From NCBI RefSeq assembly GCF_000208865.1, contig NC_018388.1:1054001-1118000 (forward strand): a DNA stretch of 64,000 bases. Direction: 5' to 3'. A program made the translations under genes and the position numbers. Source of the DNA: Neospora caninum Liverpool (Eukaryota; Apicomplexa; Conoidasida; Eucoccidiorida; Sarcocystidae). Below, piece after piece: positions 24,412 through 35,300 of this stretch. The stretch's first letter is position 1, and each line of letters starts with the position of its first letter. The notes beneath the pieces were generated by a model. It saw nothing but the letters and a program-made list of their open reading frames with translations, was not told the DNA's origin and did not search any database.

Positions 24412-25718
24412 ATGCCGGCTGTTCGCAGTCTCTTCAAACTGGGGAGGAGGGCGTCCACCGTCTGCGCGTTCTACTGCCCGTCGAAGAATAGCGTTGGGTT
24501 GAACGCCGTTTCTACACAGACTCTCTTAACGCGGGAAGTCCCTTCAGTCGCACCCCCTCCCCTGCCGTTCCAACAGCCTCGTCTGTGTCGGGATGTGCCG
24601 GCGGACGAGTCAAGCGGCGTGAAACGCGACTCGGTTAGGAAAACTGGTTACGCATTCCAATCACAAGCGTGGCGTTCAAAATACTTCCCTCCGCCTCAGT
24701 CAGGTGGAACTGCCTCAGAGCGCGGTGGAATTGCCTACCGTCGACCTGAAGCCCAACGCCTACGCGAGACGGGGAACCAGACCTCACAATCGCAGGGCGG
24801 TTTGCGAGGTGGGTCGAAGTTAAGCGAAGAGAACGAAGTAGACATCGCGTGCCGAATGGGAAAGACGTATGCCAGAAGATGTAGACAATTTTTTTTAGAC
24901 GCTTCCTCAGCAGACACCACTGGAGCTGTCTGTTCCAGTGGTAAGGCCCGACGTCCGGAAAACCCAAATTCTAGTTGCTCGAAAATCGAAGGCAGGAGTG
25001 AGCAAAGCTGTCCGCGGAACTTTCTGACATCTTGGCTTCGTATGTCATCGGTACGGCTCGCCGGACACAAACATTCCGAGTCGGTGTTGCAGCAATTCTA
25101 TAACCGCTTGCCTGTGAGGAAACGGTTTCTCAAAGCGATTCGCAAAGGTGAGCTGCGTCCCAAGTGTTCAGAAGAGAGGAAAAGCCTTCTTAACATGCAG
25201 CGGTCGTCTGCAGTGACATGAAATGCACGTAGAAGGATTGTGACCACTAGAGTGGCGGCAGGCGATTCTCTTCCTTCTTTTCAGACGGTTCTCGTAGTGA
25301 GCACCGGGTTGTGCACCCGGCCATTCGACGTGCCGGCGGGGTGCTGTTTATCCACAACGTACCTTGCTCCGCTGATTTTTGATCCAGTCCAACCTAATGT
25401 GACGCGCCGTCCGTTCGAGTGTGTACTTTATTAGAGGTTGGCATGCGACCCGGGTTATTGCCAGTGGAACCAGTGGTCTAGTAGGCGTAGAACAGAGTCA
25501 AAGATCTTCCAGCGGCCGGCAGCGCCTGTGAGTCTTGTTGTGCAGGAACGCTCATCTGGGACAAGGGCCAGGTGAAGATCCCACCAATTGCAATGCAGGG
25601 CTACGGCCTGCCGAACAAGCTGGTTCTCCCGCATCAGAAGGAGTTCAACAACAAACTGCCCAAGTTTAAAGGAAAGATTAACCAGCTGAAGGCAACCAGG
25701 ATCTGGTTTCAGGACTAG
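24412..25718 (+). CDS. Probable mitochondrial protein, possible mitoribosomal subunit
   Basis: Model: exon 1 24412-25147, exon 2 25285-25296 (12 nt), exon 3 25546-25718; 306 residues. The alternative second exon 25285-25329 uses another donor in the same phase and adds 11 residues. The start MPAVRSLFKLGRRAST is a typical basic, amphipathic mitochondrial targeting sequence. The middle is basic and disordered. The end is compact and basic, with WDKGQVKIPP, GYGLPNKLVLP and FKGKINQLKATR, then a stop. The spacing of the GYGL and KGKIN segments vaguely recalls the C-terminal half of uL30 ribosomal proteins, but the usual N-terminal uL30 strand is not evident, so this is only a suggestion. Two YGCATGCR motifs lie upstream. 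The main uncertainty is the small second exon. Confidence 0.58.
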
Positions 25719-27206
25719 CGTTTTTGGTGTGTCTCTATGGCATCCGATCAACTGGCGACAACGCATCTGTTGTATTAAACTGGGTCTGCGTACAGGTTGC
25801 TGCTCAAGTATGTGTGTCTGTTCTGTAACTTGCTCATCGGGGATACGAGTTAAGGGAAGCTACGGGTTTTTGTGTTCGAGCCAAAACTCCTTTTCTAGAC
25901 ATTTCTCCGCCTGACCCTGCGGAAGGACTGTCGACATTCTCTGTAAGAGAACCAGTCTACTCCAGTGGCCGGGATCGAACTTAGGGCGGTGCCGTTCTTT
26001 CTCTTTACGCACTGGCAGTATTAGAAGTCGCATCTTATTCACGTACACGCCAGAGGCTGGCGTTATCCATGTCGGCGTAGTAAAAGTAGACTCGGGCGAC
26101 GACGGGATTTACACGTTGCGCAAGCTGATTCAGAATCGGCTGACATATTCTCAGGCGGCACATAAGGCGTCTTGGTTGAGAATCTGCGTTATCAGCCGAC
26201 CAGAACGTCCATGTATGGCGAGCGCTTCCGAGTATTCTTATAGACAGGTGCATCCGTGCTTTCTTGCTCGAGTTAGAGCCAGTGAAATGCACCACTCTCC
26301 CAAAGAAAGGAAAACCTATTGGTTTCGTCAAGCAACAAGGCTAGGGGTGTATGCATTGCGGAACTAGCGAGCAGCTGTAGAGCAGTCGACCAGCTAACAA
26401 AAATCGACCTGAAACCCTTGCGGTTCTTCTGCACAAAGAAAGACGTGCCAGCTTGCGAAATACATGGCAAATGTGATATTCCAAGTGTCCTTCGCGAGCC
26501 GGTAGTGTTGCATGTCCGCGTGGGCGCTTGCCTGCAAGACCATGGCATTAAACGACATCTGAAGCTAACTCCGACCCGATACGAATCCTAACCCTGGCAG
26601 CTTACGAGTGGACTCGTGAGTAAACCTTTCTTTTTCGCTGCTGCTAGAGGTGACGCAGCTGAAGGTCGCATGAGCGACAAGCGGTTTCGCCGGGAGCGGT
26701 TGAAAGCCATCAAAAGGATATGGGTAAATAGGCATTTTACCACTCGCGCGAACAGATGTACCCTCGTGAACCATTCGAGAACCGTCTTGTTTCGTCGTGG
26801 TAATGTGGCAGCGAAGTTCTTTGGCTGGCTGCAACTATCCTGACCCGTGACTTGCCGAATACAGCAAGAGCCTAGCGTGCCAACGACATCAACGAGAATA
26901 ACTTGATGCTAGAGTTCGCAGATTCATTTGACACATCTGAAACTCTGGTGTCCACATAACTTTTCTTGACAGTGGAAATACGCATTCATGTCTTGAAAAA
27001 ACGACGCGGTTAGAAAACTATCCATGCAGGTAGACGACATGTGCTCGGACGTCGGCGTCGTGGACCGGACTGGGAAACAGCGCCGACAAATGATTGGGGG
27101 TGGCACACAACTAAAGAAATGTCTGTATATCGCCAGAATGCGCATGCAAGGACGATAGCGTGGCAAGTGTCCAAAAAATAATGTATATAGAATTGTGTTA
27201 AACCAG
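25719..27206. other. Gene-poor stretch with unresolved open frames
   Basis: Several open stretches on the plus strand look faintly protein-like (about 26056-26247, 26380-26589 and 26640-26706, the last ending at a GTAAAT donor), but antisense frames are also open and I could not chain them by phase. A GATCGAAC string near 25974 resembles a tRNA B box but has no tRNA fold around it. No gene is called. Confidence 0.35.
27173..27178 (-). terminator. Pol III terminator (T6)
   Basis: On the minus strand a run of six T residues lies about 29 bases past the 3' end of the tRNA-Thr gene, as expected for RNA polymerase III termination. Confidence 0.7.
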
Positions 27207-27279
27207 AGCCACCTGTGGGAATCGAACCCACGACCTTTTGATTACGAATCAAATGCACTACCAACTATGCTAAGGTGGC
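27207..27279 (-). tRNA. tRNA-Thr(CGU): tRNA-Thr (anticodon CGU)
   Basis: A 73-nt cloverleaf with no intron. The acceptor stem GCCACCT pairs with AGGTGGC and the discriminator base is T. The D arm GCAT/GTGC closes the loop AGTTGGTA. The anticodon stem TTTGA/TCAAA has the loop TTCGTAA, giving anticodon CGT, which reads the threonine codon ACG. The T stem is GTGGG/CCCAC around TTCGATT. Internal A and B boxes are intact and a T6 terminator follows. It lies antisense to the flanking plus-strand genes. Confidence 0.96.
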
Positions 27280-27767
27280 TGACGTCTCTCGCGGGACGCA
27301 CGGGGTTGTCCGTTGATACGCATCCGACGATTGTTGAAGATGAGACGTAAGTGTAGGGGGCGAATGATTTGCCTGCTTTTTTGCTGGGACAATATGGGCA
27401 ATGCCTGATATCTCATCTTTTTTGGAGGCTCCCTATTTCACGTAGCCGTGTGACGTCGCAGAAGGCGACGGGTAGTCTCCATCTGTCTCACGGCATGACC
27501 AGAAAAGACAGGCGACAAAATGTAGTGTAAAAGCATAAGCATACTTTCTTGAAAGATCTGACGTGGAAACATCTTTTGATTTCATGAGAGGCACGATAAT
27601 GCGATCGATGTGTCTCGCAGGTCGCTGTATAGCCCACTTGCTTGCGCATGCCGTGAAAATCGTTGCCAGCCTGAGAACTCTTCGTAGCTTCGTCAAACAG
27701 ATTTTTCTCTGGCCCCCACTAAATTCTGGCTGTGTGTCCTCGTGATATTTGTCTTGACATGCCGCAG
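27280..27767. other. Intergenic or intronic sequence
   Basis: Between the tRNA gene and the exon-like segment at 27768. Open frames on both strands (27563-27745 plus, 27433-27816 minus) could not be linked convincingly to neighbours. Confidence 0.35.
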
Positions 27768-28019
27768 AAAAACACAGAACCGCCAACTTTTTACATTCAC
27801 AGCTCCTTTCAGACAACGGTTCTCTGTTTCTCCTCTTCGAGGCAGACAGTTATGCCGTACTCGAGATTCGCAGGGAACTTGGAACTGACGAAGCGGGATG
27901 GCAGCGCCTTTACTTTGATGAACTGACGGAAACCCTGTCACGGGGCTTTGCTCGATTTTTGGTACCCCGCAAAGAAGAACTTTCAGAGCTAATCTTTCCT
28001 TTCTGCGGCTGTATGACAA
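27768..28019 (+). CDS. Exon-like coding segment upstream of the zinc-knuckle gene
   Basis: An internal-exon candidate of about 84 codons. It begins after an acceptor ending CATGCCGCAG and is open to a donor-like GTATTG at 28020 (GTATGA at 28011 is an alternative in the same phase). The peptide looks like genuine folded protein: LFLLFEADSYAVLEI, GWQRLYFDELTETL, LVPRKEELSELIFPF. The intron after it would end in a long pyrimidine tract and acceptor at 28151. Read on in phase, the next exon hits a stop after four codons (28163), just before the ATG at 28169. It may be the end of a separate gene, or an upstream exon of the zinc-knuckle gene through another acceptor. The product is unknown and the preceding exon was not found. 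Confidence 0.42.
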
Positions 28020-28168
28020 GTATTGTGTCTCCCTGCGGCCCTTGTTCCCGTGCGTTGAGGTTCCATTCTCTCGAGTGGGGCTCACAACTTTCGTTTCCTT
28101 CCCTTCCTCTCCTTCTCCCTTGTCCTCTACGAAGCAAAGCCATTTGTCCAGATCCAGAAGGTTGAAAC

Positions 28169-29965
28169 ATGTTGTTCTCCTCGAAACAGAGCCAAGGCAA
28201 TCGCCAGGGCTGTATCGACACCGACGACGGGAATCTGTTGTGCTCGTTTGATACCGAGGGCGACGCGTCACTTTCCTCGCTTGTCGTAGGCTCTACCTCG
28301 CGCGCTACGACTCCTTCGTCTCATTCGGTCGGCGAACAGCGCCTTTCTTCCTCATTCTCGAATTCGAACCGCGCACCGACCAATGACCACCCCCTCGCTG
28401 CGACTTCGCGCCCGTCCTCATTTTCTTCTGCTTGTTCTTCGTCTGCAGAGAAGGAAAGTGAGCACGCAGGCCGAAGCGAGAGGAACCCTTCAGGCAGTGG
28501 CATCGCCTTTTCTTCTGGAAGCCAAAGTCGACATCAACCTACCTCTGGACCTACAGCAAGTTCCCATTCTGTCCCCTACCGCTCGGTTGGGAAAGGCGAT
28601 GTGCGGAAACTCTCCTTCGAACCTCCTTCACTTCCCTATTTGAAACCTTCTCACGTGCTGCCATCTTCCACCTCTCCGCAAGCTTCGACTCTCCCTTCCT
28701 CCTCTTCCTCTTCTTCTTCTTCTGTTCCCTCGTCTATTCGTCTTCGTCAGTCGGTCGGCGCGATGTCGTCGGCGTCGTCTCTGGCCTCTTCCACGTCAGC
28801 GGCAGCTTCACGCTACGCTTCTCAGGCCGGGCAATTGCGGAAGTATCGATTTGCAGAGAGCCGCTACTTTGTCTCGGAAGCGGACTTGGAGGAGTTGAAG
28901 CCCGACTGGCTTCGGCGCAAAGAGGAGGCCTTTGAGCGCAGGTCGGCTCTCGGCAGCTCCTTTCCCCAGGGAGGGAGGCGCGAGGGGAAACGCGAGCGGC
29001 AGCGGGAGAGCGAGTGCGTTCCCTGGGGCGAAACGCCCGACAGACAGAGGCCGAGAAATTGTTGCTTTCTCTGCTTCCAGGACGACCACGCGCACTTCCA
29101 GTGTAAGGCGAAACACCTCTTCTGCCGCCTCTGCGCGGGCTTTGGCCACCCCGAAGACGCATGCCCCCTTCTCCTCGTCGAACAGAGTCTCCGCGGAGAG
29201 CTGCGGTGCTTCCTCAGCGATGGCCCTTCACCAGACGGTTTCGTCCCGGCGAGCGACAGCGAGAGCGGAGAAGGCGACCGATCCAGCGACGCAGAGAGAG
29301 GCATCAGGTGTCTGTCGTGTGGCGCGCGAGGCCACGCGATCTGCTCAGAGCCCCCCGTCACGGTTCTTCAGCTTTACTGCTGCAGGTGTGGGCTGTACGG
29401 TCACTCTCGGAGTGACTGTCCCGGGATGCTCTCCTGCGTGCGTGCTTCGTCTCGGGGCCGCCGTGGCGCGTCGCATGCCCGCTTTGCCTGCCACTCGACC
29501 TTTGGTCGCAGCTTCTCTAGGTCGCCCTCTCGGGCTTTCCCGAGTAACTCTCACCTTCGCCACTCCAGTCACATTCCTCAGGCGGGTCTCTACTCAGAGT
29601 CCGGCGGGAGCGAGAAGGCGCATCGCCGGCCGGTGCACGGGTCCGCCGGGACCGGCCTCGGCGGAGAGACGAGCAGAGCGCAGGCAACAATCTTCGACGA
29701 GAGGACGAAGAAGAGGGAGAAGAAGGAGAGGAAAAAGGAGAAGAAGAAGGAGCGGGCGAGGGCAGAGAAGCAGGCGAAGCACAAAGAGCGCCTCCGAGAA
29801 GAGAGAAAAAAACACGGGAAGGGAAGCTGGGACGTGCACTTTGGCGGGCACAACGGCACAGAGGGAGGACGCGGACCCAGTCGGGGAGAACGAGGGACGT
29901 GGGGAAACTCGGCGAACCAGCCGCCGGCGAAGCGAAGCAAACACAGACACCGCGGCCTCTCCTGA
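28169..29965 (+). CDS. CCHC zinc-knuckle protein (Air/ZCCHC-like)
   Basis: A single open frame of 598 residues; the ATG has A at -3. Four zinc knuckles: C299-x2-C302-x4-H307-x4-C312, C319-x2-C322-x4-H327-x4-C332, a shortened C381-x2-C384-x4-H389-x2-C392, and C404-x2-C407-x4-H412-x4-C417. The pairing and spacing recall the Air1/2 and ZCCHC7 RNA-binding subunits of the nuclear TRAMP polyadenylation complex, so a role in nuclear RNA surveillance is likely but inferred. The first 210 residues are Ser-rich with a polySer run near 172-182. A basic helix follows before the knuckles (near 240-285). The C-terminus is Arg/Ser, then a Lys/Glu/Arg-rich helix (about 510-555) and an RSKHRHRG nuclear-signal-like end. 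Upstream exons remain possible. Confidence 0.82.
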   Translation: MLFSSKQSQGNRQGCIDTDDGNLLCSFDTEGDASLSSLVVGSTSRATTPSSHSVGEQRLSSSFSNSNRAPTNDHPLAATSRPSSFSSACSSSAEKESEHAGRSERNPSGSGIAFSSGSQSRHQPTSGPTASSHSVPYRSVGKGDVRKLSFEPPSLPYLKPSHVLPSSTSPQASTLPSSSSSSSSSVPSSIRLRQSVGAMSSASSLASSTSAAASRYASQAGQLRKYRFAESRYFVSEADLEELKPDWLRRKEEAFERRSALGSSFPQGGRREGKRERQRESECVPWGETPDRQRPRNCCFLCFQDDHAHFQCKAKHLFCRLCAGFGHPEDACPLLLVEQSLRGELRCFLSDGPSPDGFVPASDSESGEGDRSSDAERGIRCLSCGARGHAICSEPPVTVLQLYCCRCGLYGHSRSDCPGMLSCVRASSRGRRGASHARFACHSTFGRSFSRSPSRAFPSNSHLRHSSHIPQAGLYSESGGSEKAHRRPVHGSAGTGLGGETSRAQATIFDERTKKREKKERKKEKKKERARAEKQAKHKERLREERKKHGKGSWDVHFGGHNGTEGGRGPSRGERGTWGNSANQPPAKRSKHRHRGLS

Positions 29966-31383
29966 GAGGGACCGAGCGTGTGCAGGGTTCCAGGTGTGGG
30001 TTTCATCGCGCGACCGAGACGAGAAAGAGAGAGAGGAAGGAGAACGCAGAGGGCGAGAACAGAGGCGAACCCGTGGACGTGATGCAGCGGGAGGGCGCGC
30101 GAGAGATAATCGATCTTTGACGGTCGGTCGGGAGGGGGAAGCGCGCCGGAGGAGAAGAAGAGACCGAGAAGAACAGAGGGGAAGGAAGGGGTGTGAGTAT
30201 GCAAGTACGGAAACGAGAGAGAACAAGATTCCAAAGGAGAAACCCAATGAAAGTGTGAAAGGAAAGTGTATGAAACGCCGAGTACGTGCAGAGAAGGGAC
30301 ACAGCGAGAGGGATGGAACTGACCGGGGATGGCGAGGGAAGAGAAGACGGACGGAGCCGCACAGAAGGAGGACGCGAAACAAACAAAGGAGAGGGTCATG
30401 AGAGGTAGGAAGCAACGCTGGGAGGCGAAGAAAGAACACTGGAGACAGAGAGAAGAAGGATTAACCGCGAGAAGAGGGGAAAAGGGAACCATCGAGAGCA
30501 AACTTGGGACTCGAAGGGCCCGTCGAGAAACGTTTTCGTCGAGTGTCGCGTTGCACGTCAAAGTTGTTTCTCTTGGAAGGTCACGGGAAACTCGACATCT
30601 GACTTTTTGAGCTCGCCAAATATTTTGATCTAATCGTTTCCTGGGACATGCTCAGCGACAGCCAGCCCGAATGCACAAAGAGGTGCGTGTGAATCTTCAA
30701 CTGCACATGTACATAAGTCTGGTATGCTTTCGTAATCAGCGTAGCCTTTTGCGGTGACGGCTGTCCGTGCCAAATGTTTTTCCCCGAGGGAGTCGCGCTG
30801 GTGCTTTTCCGTACGTCTGCATGTACCTCCCGATATCGGCCACATGAAAGTTTCTCTCGCTCCTGTGAGGGTTAGTATCTCGGCCCTTTTCTTCTGTCTC
30901 CGAGACGTGAAGTGTCTCCTATTTGGGACTGCCTTGTCAAAGAAACGGGAATCAGAGCCGCCGTGGGGGCGGCTGTGATGCTCAGCCCCCGTTCTCGTAG
31001 CTGGCGAGAAATGCGAAATCTAGAGTGTATCTCCGGCCATTGCTATCAGATGGAAAATGTCGTTCTGACATGACTTGACTGTTTTTGCCGTGGCCCCTCA
31101 GCACCGGGGAGCGGCAAGCGACTGCGCCTATCTCACTCTTTGCCAGTCCTGGCCCTCCTGGGAGTGTCTCCCCGCGCAGTCCCTCTCCTCAGCATCCCTG
31201 CACTGACTCCGGACAATTCGCGCGAAATGAGACACGGCTCTAACGTCGCCGACGACCTGACACGCTGCAGAGCCGCCTCGAAAGGGTTCGTGCGGCCGCC
31301 GAGATCCGATCCTGCTGCACGACTTCCTCACAATCGTGGCAACAAACGATGGATGCCTGCGCATATTTGTATAAACGTATACA

Positions 31384-31422
<39 letters not shown>

Positions 31423-32363
31423 GTATGTATAGCAGCACTGCCGAGAAGGCCCTGATGAGAGGAATTCGTGTTGAATGAGAACAAACTGGCGTCCGTTTCT
31501 GGCGGACTCGACAGTCAAGTTTTAAAAAATTGATTTCCGCGTTCAAGATTCACGCATTGTGCACGCAAACGAAAAGAAACGACGCGGTTCCCTTCCGTCA
31601 AACTGCGCCCCGTCTGCATTCGATTCACGCCGGAATTGAGCGGCACGCCACATTCCTTCGGCCCCTCCTGGACAGGCGTCTCGGATTGTTCGAAAACCAT
31701 TTGCCAAAAATCGGGTTGAACACATCACGCTATTCACTCTGGTAGTCTCCTCGTTGCGTGCACACAAAGCAAACGATGGATACGCAGCCGCACATATAAC
31801 TGCTCACATGCAAATACGTACTTGTCTTTGTGCGTCAACGGCTCTTTGCCTGCACTTTGGGGAGCGCGCGTGCATGCGGGTATCAGTTTGAATATCGCTG
31901 GGAAAAATGCACGTCTTCCGGGGTGCGGATGAGACTGAACCGCGATCCCGGGAACGGCCCATCGGCCACATGGCGCTTCCCCGGTGTTCTCGTTTCGCAT
32001 TCGTCGCGCGAACATTTTCCTGTTCATGTGTGCGCCTTTCCTCCGACACGAAAGTATCGACCGCGTTGCTTCTCCAGACCGCGATGGAGCGAGCGGCGAA
32101 GGACTCACCTGCGAGACGACCGCGTGTCCTTTTTTCACGTGGGAAAGGCCATAGACCTAACTATTAAACAGCTAAAGCCGTCTCTATCAAAAACGCTAAA
32201 CCTCTCTCTTTAAACAATACATACCAATCTCTCAGAACGATAGGTGCCTCACGCCTAGTACAAGCCGTTTTCTTAGAACGATAGACACTTTTGTAACAGA
32301 ATGTGGAGGGTTCCCCATTCGATAACTCTCGACGGCTGTGCGGATGGAAGCGAGATCGCGCTT
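29966..32363. other. Convergent intergenic region
   Basis: Lies between the stops of the zinc-knuckle gene (plus) and the TKL kinase gene (minus). The first 500 bases are strongly purine-rich on the plus strand and continue the Lys/Glu/Arg-coding bias, consistent with 3' UTR. The rest holds a (TA)n tract and no supported gene. Confidence 0.5.
31387..31421. repeat. (AT)n microsatellite
   Basis: About 17 AT units in the intergenic region, bounded by ACGTATGTAT-type sequence. Confidence 0.95.
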
Positions 32364-35300
32364 TCACGCCAACCCGAAGAAGTCGTCCAAGTCTCGTTCT
32401 ATTTCCGACAGAGCGTTCGCTTGAAGATCACTTAGCGCCTGCGCGACTTCCTCGAAGGACGGCCGCTCTGACGGCTCGAAGGCGAGAAGCCGGGACATGA
32501 GGACCCTCAGCGGGGGAGGGAAGTCGGAGGGAATGTGGAGGCCCAAGGCCCCTGCGGCAACCCGCGTGAAAACGAAGCCGGCCGGAAAACCTGAAAAAAG
32601 GCCAGAACGCATTGCCTAGAGAGTGAGACATATCGGCGGCGAGGAGACCGAGGGCGACGCGAGAAAGGCTCGCGGTCCCACCCTCCACAGAAGAAGCGGG
32701 GCAGTCCAGCGGCCACGAGACTGAGGTGTCCGGGGCTGACAGGCAATCAAGGGAAAACAGAACCTACCTGTTCCAATAGTAACGCACCGATATGGAGACA
32801 CACGAGTCAGTACTTCTGTTGATACACAGAGGCGCGGAGAGGCAAGAGTGTTGTGATACGACATACCTTCGTAGGCGAGTTTCCCAGTCAGTGCTTCCCA
32901 GAAGGCGACTCCGTACGACCAGACGTCGGAAGCCGGGTAGAAGCCGTCTCCGCGGAGAACTGCACACAAAGAGCGACGGTTGGAAAAACAAGGTTCAGCG
33001 AGGCGGACGGGTGAAGAAGCGACGCGCCACGGTCACCAAAAGGCAGAAACGAAACCGCGTGAAAACGCACGACCTCGCTTTGCTGGGAGAGGCGCGGAGA
33101 AAGAGGGTCGGCACGAGCGCCTGCAAACGGGACGAAAAAAAGCCGTCTTGTTTTATTCCTACCTTCTGGCGCCGCGTAAAAAACATTTCCAAAGAGGGCC
33201 AAGACCGACGGACTGTCGTTCGGCACAAACGCCGTCGCCACGCCAAAGTCCGCAACCTGTGAGCACGTGGAAATTGCACCACGCAAAAGCGTCGCAGCCC
33301 GGATACCGTCTCAAACCTACACCTCAGAGGCTCAGACTTCGCGCTTCGGAGTCTGCAGACGGGCGTTTACGTGTCAACGTGGATAGGCGTCGACGTTTTG
33401 GTTTTCCGGCCTTCCTTCACGTTCCTTCACGTTTGTTTGCGGTTCATACCTTTCCTGTGTCCCCGTCGAGGAGAATGTTGCTAAGTTTGAGGTCTCTGTG
33501 GAGGATGTTCCGCGAGTGCACGTGGGCCATGCCCCTGGCGACGTCGATGAAGATTTGGACGAGCTTCGGCCTGGAGAGCGCCTTCCAGGGCTTCCGGCCT
33601 CCTCGGCGTTCGTTGTCGAGCGGAAAAACGAAGGCGTCGAGACTTCCCATTTTGCAGAACTCAACAATGAGAGCTTCCTCGCCGGGACGCAGATGGCAGC
33701 GCCCATACAGCGAAATGATGTTCGGATGGGGCTGAAGCGCGGCGAGAATATCTGCCTCATAGTCGCGGTGTTTCAGGGGCTGGGGACAGTACCTGAAGTA
33801 GTCGAGCTTGGGGAACACACGGCCCTGGGCCTCCGGCAACAGTCCGACAGGACACGAAGACGCCTTCTGGCCCTCGTCTTCGTCTCTCGTCGCCTGCGTT
33901 CCGTGCGTCCCCTGTCTCGCCAATTCCCCCACCTCGCTCCCTGCCTTCTCGCTCAGCCCTGGAGAGCCCCCGTCGGACCCGCCCGGCTGTGACTGTTCGC
34001 TTCGTTCGCCACCAGCCCCGTCTGCTGCGCCGGAACGCGAAAAACAGCCAGGCGTCTCCCCGAATGCGTTCTTCTCTGCCTCAGCCGTCTGGGGGTTCTT
34101 CGAGCCGTCTGAGGAAGACAACAAGCTGGCCTCGAAGCCGAAAGTCCCCGCGTTTTGCCGCCCGCTTTCCGCCGCTTCTCTCGCAGACGGGAGTGGCGAA
34201 GGTGAACACGACCCTGGCGGCGCCGTAGACATCGCGCTCCGGTCCCCAGTCGGCGTGTTGCAGCGCAAGCGCGAGGAAAGTAACGCCGGCTCGCTTGACA
34301 CGGGAAGGCGAGCGAGGCGATCTGCCTCGTCGCCCTCTCTCGCCCCATGGAACCCCGTCGTCGCGCTCTCGTCCTCCCGCTCTTCCCCGCCCTCACCGTC
34401 TTCCCCTGACAGAGATCGCGGAAAGGCGCGTGGGTACATCCGCGGTGCGGGGCGCGGGCTCACGCCGGCGTCGCCCGTCTTCTCGGCCGGCGCGATCGCC
34501 GCAGCAACCAGCCGCATGCAGCTGCTCAGCGCCCCACGAGGGCCCACGCGGCCCTCTACAGTTCTCTCCGCAGGCGAGAAGGCCTGGCGGGCGAGATCCT
34601 CGTCGCCGATGTCGCTCGAGAAGCGCGAGACGCAACTTTCTTCGAAGGCCGGGAGACTCTCGCTCTGGCCCTCCTCGCCCCGCACGCTCCTTTCCAGTCG
34701 AGGCCCGTCCCCGCAGGACTTCGCATCGCCCGTCGCGCTGTCCGTCCCACCTTGCGTCCACGTGCCTGCTGAGCTGAAGACATGGCCAGCGGTTTCCGAC
34801 TGAAGCGCTTCGCCCTCGGATCTTCCGCTTGCTTGGCCAGTTGCTGTGGACGCACCTCGCGCCATCCGCAGCAACTCCCCGCTTGGAGGCGCCGGCCCAC
34901 AAGTTGCCAGCGACGCCCACGAGGGCTCTCGCGTGTCGCTTGCTTCGCTCCGCGCCGACAGGAGCGCGGGGGACAAGGCCTCGCTCGACCTTGGGTCTTC
35001 CAGGGCGCTAAGAGTGCCCTTGGCCGCGGCGCGCGACCTTGGATCCGGCGCCGAACACGCCTCCCCACTCCTGGAGTCTGGCTGGACGGGGGCCTCCCGT
35101 AGATTTGAGAGGAGCGCGGGATCTCCAGGGCTGCTCGACAAACGCGGGCGCGAAGCCAGGCCAGCGGGTTCCACGAGCCGTTTGGGCATCCTGTCGCGTG
35201 CCTCAGTTGGCGGCAGGGTCGCCGCCGTCGCCGTATCCTTCCGCGCGGGGTTCTGGCGACTCCACAGGGCCTCCAGAGGTTCCTCACACTTCGCTGCTTC

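Noticed and set aside
25960..26030. tRNA-like GATCGAAC B-box string
   Set aside because: The flanking sequence does not pair into T, anticodon or acceptor stems.
26035..26843. Open frames on both strands with protein-like stretches
   Set aside because: Candidate exons could not be joined in phase and both strands are open, so no gene is claimed; noted only as unresolved.
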